Positions 39,461 through 45,079 of a stretch of DNA of 45,079 bases are shown piece by piece; the first letter of the stretch is position 1; each line of letters begins with the position of its first letter. The translations under genes and the position numbers were made by a program. Under the pieces are notes generated by a model, which was not told where the DNA came from, ran no database searches, and saw nothing but the letters and a program-made list of their open reading frames with translations. The stretch is from Steinernema hermaphroditum (taxonomy: Eukaryota; Nematoda; Chromadorea; Rhabditida; Steinernematidae), in the NCBI GenBank assembly GCA_030435675.1, contig JAUCMV010000021.1:1-45079 (forward strand), read 5' to 3'.

Positions 39461-39848
39461 TACCCAGAACCAAGTCCGGCGACCGATGGGCGCAAACTTA
39501 AACACTGTCTTGCAGCTCATCACGCTCGCGAGTGTCATCTATGGCGGTATTTACATTTGGGTGAATACTTCTCGCGATATTGATGACCTGAAAAATTGGC
39601 GCATGGACGTAAAGTCCGTTGAGGCTCGCAATGAAGACCGGTTCAAAAGCATCGAAACGGATGCTCGCAAGACATCGGCAGCGCACGACGCTTTGCAGTT
39701 TCGTGTGTCTTCAGTTGAGCAGCAAGCATCTGGCTTGTCTCAGGCGTTGAAGGAAATTCAGTTCGCAGTGAATGCGCAGTCTGGCGATCTGCGCGTCATT
39801 AAAGAAATTCTCCAGCGTCTTGAAGCTGTGCAGAAGCAGGGGAGGTAA
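39453..39848 (+). CDS. Membrane-anchored coiled-coil protein (spanin-like)
   Basis: 131 residues from the ATG at 39453. One membrane segment (residues 18-37) with a short cytoplasmic N-terminus, then a long charged coiled coil to the end (about residues 45-131). This is the shape of an inner-membrane spanin (Rz) and of some holin accessory proteins. No nested lipoprotein partner (Rz1) is seen in another frame. It follows the holin, which supports a lysis role. Confidence 0.6.
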   Translation: MADTQNQVRRPMGANLNTVLQLITLASVIYGGIYIWVNTSRDIDDLKNWRMDVKSVEARNEDRFKSIETDARKTSAAHDALQFRVSSVEQQASGLSQALKEIQFAVNAQSGDLRVIKEILQRLEAVQKQGR

Positions 39849-39853
39849 CTTTC

Positions 39854-40354
39854 ATGCCTATGCCGTCACGTTTCGAACGGGACGTTCAAAAAGTGGTCAA
39901 CGATAAGCTGAACCTTGATCCAGACGGTATTGAGGCGCAGCTTGTCGCACTTGAAGCGCAGGTTGCAGATAAAGCGAACCGAAATCACACGCACAGTATT
40001 GCGCAGGTCAACGGGCTTTCGAGTGCGTTGAACGACAAAGCGTCAGATGCAAGTGTGAATGCGCTCAATTCGTTGCTTAACGCCACGATTGAGGATGTTA
40101 GTTCGCTTTCCGCCACAGTGGACGGGCTGACTAATAACGTCAATAATCTGACGAATGATGTTGCCAATTTGTCGTCTAATGTGAACAGCAAAGCAGACGT
40201 AATAAACGGTGCATTACAGCTTCCAGCAGTGCTTTCGACCACAATGCCCGCAGTATTACCAGCGGGACGCATGGTCTACGTCTCGGACGCGGAGAAAATC
40301 GCTGTCTCGACGGGCGTGTCTTGGGTGTTTGTTGCGATGGGGGCGGCTGTCTAA
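39854..40354 (+). CDS. Putative fibre or particle protein with coiled coil
   Basis: 166 residues with a GGGAGG site. Residues 1-65 contain HTHSIAQVNGLSSALNDKA, the H-x-H and NGL-x-x-AL pattern that recurs in phage fibre shafts. Residues 70-115 are an Asn/Leu/Ser-rich heptad stretch. The last 50 residues form a small strand-rich domain. It lies between the lysis genes and TerL. Most likely a minor fibre or cell-binding protein. Confidence 0.6.
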   Translation: MPMPSRFERDVQKVVNDKLNLDPDGIEAQLVALEAQVADKANRNHTHSIAQVNGLSSALNDKASDASVNALNSLLNATIEDVSSLSATVDGLTNNVNNLTNDVANLSSNVNSKADVINGALQLPAVLSTTMPAVLPAGRMVYVSDAEKIAVSTGVSWVFVAMGAAV

Positions 40355-41928
40355 TGGCTTTCGTGTCCGACGAAGACAAACTGCTTTCGCTGCTTTTGCG
40401 CAAGAAGAAAATCTCCGAGGCGCGTGACGGGCTTATGCCGTTCACGAAATATATGTTGCCGTCTCCAGACTTTCCCGAAGACGTTACCAAATCACTCTAT
40501 CAAGACGAGCGGCACCACCACGCGATTGCCAGCGCACTTGAAGCGGTAGAGGCGGGGTTAATCACCCGACTGATTATTTCGGTTCCCCCGAGACATGGGA
40601 AAAGTGAGCTGGCGTCACGTAATTTTCCGGCTTGGTATTTGGGGCGCAACCCGAGCAAGCACATTATTTTCGGCACGTATAACGAAAAGTTGTCGTGGGA
40701 TTTTGGCCGCAACGTCCGTGATATTTTGATGAAGCCGCAATACCGACAGGTATTCCCAGACGCACAGCTTAAAGCTGGCGCTGCGGCTGTTGATCGTCTG
40801 GAACTGACCGAAGGCGGCGTGATGTTTTTCACCGGTCGCGGCGGCTCTGCAACAGGTCGCGGCGGGCATTTGCTCCTTATTGACGATCCGATCAAAGACC
40901 GCAAAGAGGCGGATAGCCGTACAATTCGGGAAGCGCTTTGGTCTTGGTATAACCAAGTTATCAAGTCCCGCATGATGACCAAAAGCGGTGCGATTGTCAT
41001 CATTCAAACCCGCTGGCATGAGGATGATCTTATCGGGCGTCTGACCGATCCGGCAAACCCGAATTTCAGCGCAGCGGAAGCCCGCAAATGGCACATCATC
41101 GACTTGCCCGCTCTGGCGTATGAGAATGACGTTTTGGGGCGCAAGGTCGGACAAGCTTTGTGGCCGGAGCGCTTTGACGAACAATACCTGCGAGACTTCC
41201 AGCAATCTGATCCGCGCGGTTTTCAGGCACTTTACCAAGGCCGTCCAGCGCCGGATGAAGGCGTGTTCTTAAAAGCAGATGATATTCGCACTTACGGCTC
41301 GATGAAAGACCTGCCGCCACGGGATCAACTGACATTCTATGCGGCTTCTGACCATGCAGTTTCGACTGCGGAAGGCCGCGACCTGACTTGTCTTTTGGTC
41401 GCCGGAGTGGATCGCGACGATAACATTTGGATCATGCCGGAATTGTTCTGGAAACGTGCTCCGACGGATGAAGTTGTGGAAGGAATGCTTCACACAATGA
41501 AGCATTTTCAGCCGGTGTTCTGGTGGGCTGAAAAGGGGCATATTTCGAAGTCAATCGGGCCATTTTTGCGCAAAAGAATGATCGAAACCCGCACATATTG
41601 TTCGATCATCGAAGTGACCCCAACGGCGGATAAACAAGCCCGCGCACAAGCGATTGCTGCACGCATGGCGATGGGGAAAGTTTATTTCCCCGCCTTCGCG
41701 AAGTGGTGGGGTGACGCCCGCAACGAAATGCTGAAATTCCCGCAGGGGCTGCATGACGATTTTGTTGATGCGCTTGCTTATATCGGCATGGGCTTAACGC
41801 TGCAACGTCGCGCTGCTCCAGTCAAAACAAACAATAATCCAGATCGAATGACGTTTGGTTGGCTCAAAGAGCAATCGAACCGGCAACGGGCGCTCGATAA
41901 AGCCCGTGAAGACACTAGGGGATGGTAA
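40354..41928 (+). CDS. terL: Terminase large subunit
   Basis: 524 residues from the ATG at 40354, which sits on the previous stop. ATPase: Walker A VPPRHGKS (residues 77-84), Walker B LLLIDDP (172-178), C-motif-like region IIQTRWH (216-222). Nuclease: D333 in AASDHAV, E393 near WWAEKG, and the HDDFVDALAY segment (468-477). All domains are present. It pumps DNA into the head and cuts it. The start codons of terL and portal overlap the preceding stops. Confidence 0.94.
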   Translation: MAFVSDEDKLLSLLLRKKKISEARDGLMPFTKYMLPSPDFPEDVTKSLYQDERHHHAIASALEAVEAGLITRLIISVPPRHGKSELASRNFPAWYLGRNPSKHIIFGTYNEKLSWDFGRNVRDILMKPQYRQVFPDAQLKAGAAAVDRLELTEGGVMFFTGRGGSATGRGGHLLLIDDPIKDRKEADSRTIREALWSWYNQVIKSRMMTKSGAIVIIQTRWHEDDLIGRLTDPANPNFSAAEARKWHIIDLPALAYENDVLGRKVGQALWPERFDEQYLRDFQQSDPRGFQALYQGRPAPDEGVFLKADDIRTYGSMKDLPPRDQLTFYAASDHAVSTAEGRDLTCLLVAGVDRDDNIWIMPELFWKRAPTDEVVEGMLHTMKHFQPVFWWAEKGHISKSIGPFLRKRMIETRTYCSIIEVTPTADKQARAQAIAARMAMGKVYFPAFAKWWGDARNEMLKFPQGLHDDFVDALAYIGMGLTLQRRAAPVKTNNNPDRMTFGWLKEQSNRQRALDKAREDTRGW

Positions 41929-44198
41929 TGGATCAAGAAACAGACCTGATGAGCATTGACGAATTGGAAAATGCTATCGTGAATGATGCCGCCAACCCGA
42001 ACGGCCAGAACGGCATTAAGCGTGAGCCAGACAAAGAAGCGACTGAAGCGCGAAAGCGCCTTGTTGTGTCTTGGCAGGATAAAATTGAGCGTGCGAAAAG
42101 GCACTGGAAAGCTGATTTTGATCGTATGCGCGAAGATCAGAAATTCGCTTACGGCCTGCAATGGGATGGACAGAAACACCTTAATGGTGTGCGAGACGCA
42201 GACAGCACGTCCAATAAATACGTCGCGAACATTGTGCATCGGCACATCCAGCAGCGTGTAGCATCGCTCTACGCGAAAAACCCGCGAGCCGTAGCCCGCC
42301 GCCGCGAACAAATCCTGAATACTGTATGGGATGGTTCGAACCAGTCTTTGCAGGTTGCGCAGATGCAGGTTCAGGCTTTGCAGGCTATGCTGCCGCAGAT
42401 CATGGCTGCGGCGCAGGCCGGTGATATGTCTGCGGTTATGAATGGGGTCATGGGCGGGATGCAGGCCATGCCGGACATGATGAATGCGCAGGGGATTTTG
42501 CAAGACGCAGAGCAGGTTCGTCAGCGGATGCAGCAACTTGACGCCATTGCGAAGACGTTGGAGCTGCTTCAGGAATATACAGTTCGCGAACAGGCACACG
42601 ATTTTAAGTTGATGATGAAAATGCTTGTCCGTCGCGCCATCACGACCGGCGTTGGATACGTGAAAGTCGGCTATCAGCGTGTTATGCAACGTGATCCAGA
42701 CAAGGAAGCACAGATTGCTGATTTGTCCGAACAGCTTTCTGTCATTCAGCGCCGTTCTGCCGACCTTGCCGACGGTGTGATTACAGATGAGAACCCCGAG
42801 GTTGCGGCGCTTCAGGCACAAATTGAAGCTATTCAGAGCGAACCTGAAGACATTGTTGTGCGTGAGGGCGTTGTCTACGATTATCCGGCGAGCACGACTA
42901 TTATTCCTGATCCGAAGACCATTAATCTGCGGGAGTTTCTGGGCGCGGATTGGGTAGCGCAGGAGTACCCGCTGTCTGTTGATGAGATCAAAGAAATCTA
43001 CGAGGTTGACGTTTCACGCAATGTCTCCGCAGACGGTGTTGAGGACAACGGACGGAAATTAAGCGAATTTGAAATGTTGTTCGGTTCGGAGTACGCAGAC
43101 CGCAGCGGTGACAAAACTGACACTGTGTTAGTCTGGGAGGTATATTCCCGCAAAGACGGTTTGGTCTTCCATATCTGCGAGGGATACCCCGATTTTTTAC
43201 GTGCTCCGGCAAAACCTGAAGTTTACATTGAGCGCTTCTGGCCGTGGTTCGTCTTCGTGCCGAACGAATGCGATATTGAAGGCCGGATTTTCCCGCCTTC
43301 CGATGTTCGTTTAATACGGGATATGCAAAATGAGCTTAACCGCTCCCGTCAGATGCTGCGCGAACACCGTCTTGCCGCACGTCCGAAGACAGCAGTTGCC
43401 GCAGGTATTCTGACGGACGCAGACAAAGAAAAGCTGCAAAGCCACCCTGCGAATGCTGTCTTGGAGTTGGAAGGGCTTGCCCCCGGCACCAAAGTTGGTG
43501 ATGTCTTGCAGGCATATACCGGCCCGAATATTGACCCTAACCTCTACCAAACAAACGATATTTTTCAAGACAGTCTCCGTGTGACAGGCGCACAGGAGGC
43601 AAATCTTGGCGGTGTGTCTGGAGGCACGGCAACCGAAAGTCAGATTGCGGAAAGCTCCCGCATGTCTAGCGTGGGGTCTAATGTCGATGATCTTGATGAC
43701 CTTCTGACACAGTTGTTCCGTGCGTCTGGGCAGATTTTGCTGCTGGAGATGACCGAAGACAGCGTAAAGAAAATCGTCGGGGTTGGTGCCGTCTGGCCGC
43801 AGATGTCTAAAGCGGATGTTGCGCAGGAGATTTATCTTGAGGTCGAGGCAGGGTCTACGGGTCGCCCGAACAAGGCGCAGGAAATTCAGAACGCTGAAAG
43901 ATTGATGCCATTAATCATGCAAATGCCGGGGGTTAACCCTGAATTTCTTATTCGTGAGCTTGTGAAGCGTCTTGATGATCGTCTTGACGTGACGCAGGCG
44001 ATGGCTGCGAATATGCCTTCGATTACAGCTATGAATTCCATGCGTGCAATGGCGGGCGGGGGCAATCCCGCACAGGCACCGGAGGCACAAGGTGGGCAGG
44101 GCGCGATGAATGGTGAAAAACCACCGACACCGGCGGGGGCAAGTGGTGCTGATCTCGTGTCTACGCCTCAGACACCGGCACGCGCGTCTCTTGCGTAA
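41928..44198 (+). CDS. Portal protein
   Basis: 756 residues, similar in length to the 725-residue P22 portal. It begins on the TerL stop (TAATG). The body has the strand-helix pattern of portals, with KFAYGLQWDG near 71-80 and a DYPASTTIIPDPKTI segment near 320-334. It carries a Met/Gln/Ala-rich helical insert (residues 130-210). The C-terminal 120 residues are Met/Gln/Ala-rich and may form the barrel seen in P22. It forms the ring at one vertex, bound by terminase and later by the adaptor. Confidence 0.85.
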   Translation: MDQETDLMSIDELENAIVNDAANPNGQNGIKREPDKEATEARKRLVVSWQDKIERAKRHWKADFDRMREDQKFAYGLQWDGQKHLNGVRDADSTSNKYVANIVHRHIQQRVASLYAKNPRAVARRREQILNTVWDGSNQSLQVAQMQVQALQAMLPQIMAAAQAGDMSAVMNGVMGGMQAMPDMMNAQGILQDAEQVRQRMQQLDAIAKTLELLQEYTVREQAHDFKLMMKMLVRRAITTGVGYVKVGYQRVMQRDPDKEAQIADLSEQLSVIQRRSADLADGVITDENPEVAALQAQIEAIQSEPEDIVVREGVVYDYPASTTIIPDPKTINLREFLGADWVAQEYPLSVDEIKEIYEVDVSRNVSADGVEDNGRKLSEFEMLFGSEYADRSGDKTDTVLVWEVYSRKDGLVFHICEGYPDFLRAPAKPEVYIERFWPWFVFVPNECDIEGRIFPPSDVRLIRDMQNELNRSRQMLREHRLAARPKTAVAAGILTDADKEKLQSHPANAVLELEGLAPGTKVGDVLQAYTGPNIDPNLYQTNDIFQDSLRVTGAQEANLGGVSGGTATESQIAESSRMSSVGSNVDDLDDLLTQLFRASGQILLLEMTEDSVKKIVGVGAVWPQMSKADVAQEIYLEVEAGSTGRPNKAQEIQNAERLMPLIMQMPGVNPEFLIRELVKRLDDRLDVTQAMAANMPSITAMNSMRAMAGGGNPAQAPEAQGGQGAMNGEKPPTPAGASGADLVSTPQTPARASLA

Positions 44199-44252
44199 AT
44201 GTTTGTTAATGTGATAAACATAATACAACACGGAGACACAATAGGAGCGCCC

Positions 44253-45079
44253 ATGTCTGGGGATGCAGGTAACGATTTAGACAATTTCGACCCTACGAAG
44301 ACGCAGGCTGATGGGTTTGAGACACAGACTGACGGGTCAATTGCTGATGCATCCCCAGAAAACGCACCTTTAAACGATCAGAATTCCTCTGCTGAAAATA
44401 ACAGCGAGCCGACTTCGCTTATGGATTACGTAACCAAAGCGGTGCCGGATTTGAAGCTTTCGGAAGAAGGCGACGACCTGTTAGATTTGAGTAAGAGTGA
44501 TGTTACCGCGAAAGCGGGAGCCGACAAACAGGAAACCGACCAGTCTGAACAGGACAATGGAGAGCGGAAACCTGCCGAAACTGATGATAGTCAGGACAAA
44601 GACGACGCAGAAGACGACGAAACATCGCTGGTAATCTCCCCAAAAGAGTTTCAGCGCATGAATTCGAAGACACGCCGCAAAGTGCGGGAGCTTCAAGAAC
44701 GTGCGGCCATGCTGCCGCAACTTGAGGAACCGGCTAAAGCGGCTGAAAGTCTTAACACTTATCTGCGGGACAACAACATCGACAACCAGAGTTTTACAAC
44801 TCTTTTGGGCGTCGGTGCCGCGTTGCAACGTGGGGATTTTCAGGAATTCCTAGAAGCAGTCGCGCCGTTTGTTCATCTTGCACAGGAGCAGTTGGGCATC
44901 ATTTTGCCTGCTGATCTGCAAGCACAAGTCAATGCCGGACACATCACCCACGACGGCGCACGCGACGTGCAGCGCCAGCGTCTCGAACTGCACAAGCGCA
45001 ACGAGGAATTGTCGCGCCGCGTACAGCAAGAGACACATCATCGGCAGGAACGTGACCGCGAATTCCACGAACAGAATGC
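44253..45079 (+). CDS. Scaffold-like head protein, N-terminal part (runs off the right end)
   Basis: The ATG at 44253 has an AGGAGC site. 275 complete codons lie in the window, and the frame continues in frame at base 2 of the left end. The first 130 residues are strongly acidic and low in complexity (Asp, Glu, Thr, Ser), then a region with PKEFQRMNSKTRRKVRELQE begins a helical body with Gln and Glu. Acidic start and helical body, placed between portal and capsid genes, fit a scaffold. Total inferred length is 381 residues. Confidence 0.75.
   Translation, partial: MSGDAGNDLDNFDPTKTQADGFETQTDGSIADASPENAPLNDQNSSAENNSEPTSLMDYVTKAVPDLKLSEEGDDLLDLSKSDVTAKAGADKQETDQSEQDNGERKPAETDDSQDKDDAEDDETSLVISPKEFQRMNSKTRRKVRELQERAAMLPQLEEPAKAAESLNTYLRDNNIDNQSFTTLLGVGAALQRGDFQEFLEAVAPFVHLAQEQLGIILPADLQAQVNAGHITHDGARDVQRQRLELHKRNEELSRRVQQETHHRQERDREFHEQN

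Noticed and set aside
41778..42821. 347-residue minus-strand frame over terL and portal
   Set aside because: Composition is His/Leu/Arg-rich and it covers two real genes in antisense; no minus-strand gene lies nearby.
1..45079. CRISPR array or insertion sequence
   Set aside because: No set of regularly spaced direct repeats with unique spacers and no transposase gene or paired terminal inverted repeats were found.

Overview
The window looks like a complete genome of a temperate, short-tailed (podovirus-type) bacteriophage, opened at an arbitrary point. The reading frame of the scaffold-like gene that starts at 44253 runs off the right end and continues in frame from the left end to a stop at 319, so the 45,079-base sequence most likely closes on itself. 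The host is probably an alphaproteobacterium. This is inferred from the 3TM holin of gene-transfer-agent type, the GH108 endolysin and the tRNA-derived attachment site; the species cannot be read from the sequence.

Layout. (1) 34.2-45.1 kb plus 0-11.8 kb, plus strand: terminase small subunit, a 650-base non-coding region, tail fibre, lysis genes, terminase large subunit, portal, scaffold, major capsid protein, tail adaptor and hub, two GNAT-like proteins, a block of large ejection-type proteins and a virion M15 peptidase. There is no tape-measure or tail-tube gene. (2) 11.8-12.2 kb: a non-coding region holding the 3' half of a tRNA-Thr(CGU) gene and arm-type repeats, read as attP. (3) 12.2-19.7 kb, minus strand: the prophage-side module of repressor, excisionase, integrase, an HTH protein, an Nmad5 protein, a CDC48/FtsH-type AAA+ ATPase, two lipoprotein/membrane-type genes and a Lar-like zinc protein. 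(4) 19.7-30.0 kb, plus strand: Cro-like protein, RuvC, a stand-alone DnaA domain IV, SNF2 helicase, Cas4-like nuclease (DUF2800), an SSB-like protein (DUF2815), dNMP kinase, family A DNA polymerase and primase-helicase. (5) 30.2-34.1 kb, minus strand: a cargo island with a CobS-like MoxR ATPase, a CobT-like VWA protein containing 14 consecutive CAG codons, and a small lipoprotein.

How it works together. The repressor and Cro-like genes diverge from a 150-base switch with three 15-bp operator-like repeats. The plus-strand early operon is tightly overlapped (ATGA/TAATG junctions) and supplies nearly a full replisome. Seven TTATC(A/C)AA boxes surround the terS gene; they resemble DnaA boxes and may be the origin or the packaging site.

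The most interesting candidate system is the AAA+ ATPase at 13972-15546 with the CobS/CobT-like pair at 30595-34084. The two loci lie 15 kb apart on the same strand, yet share an identical 10-base leader and a near-identical palindrome about 60 bases before the start codon. This suggests one co-regulated ATPase/VWA system expressed by the prophage. Its function is unknown.
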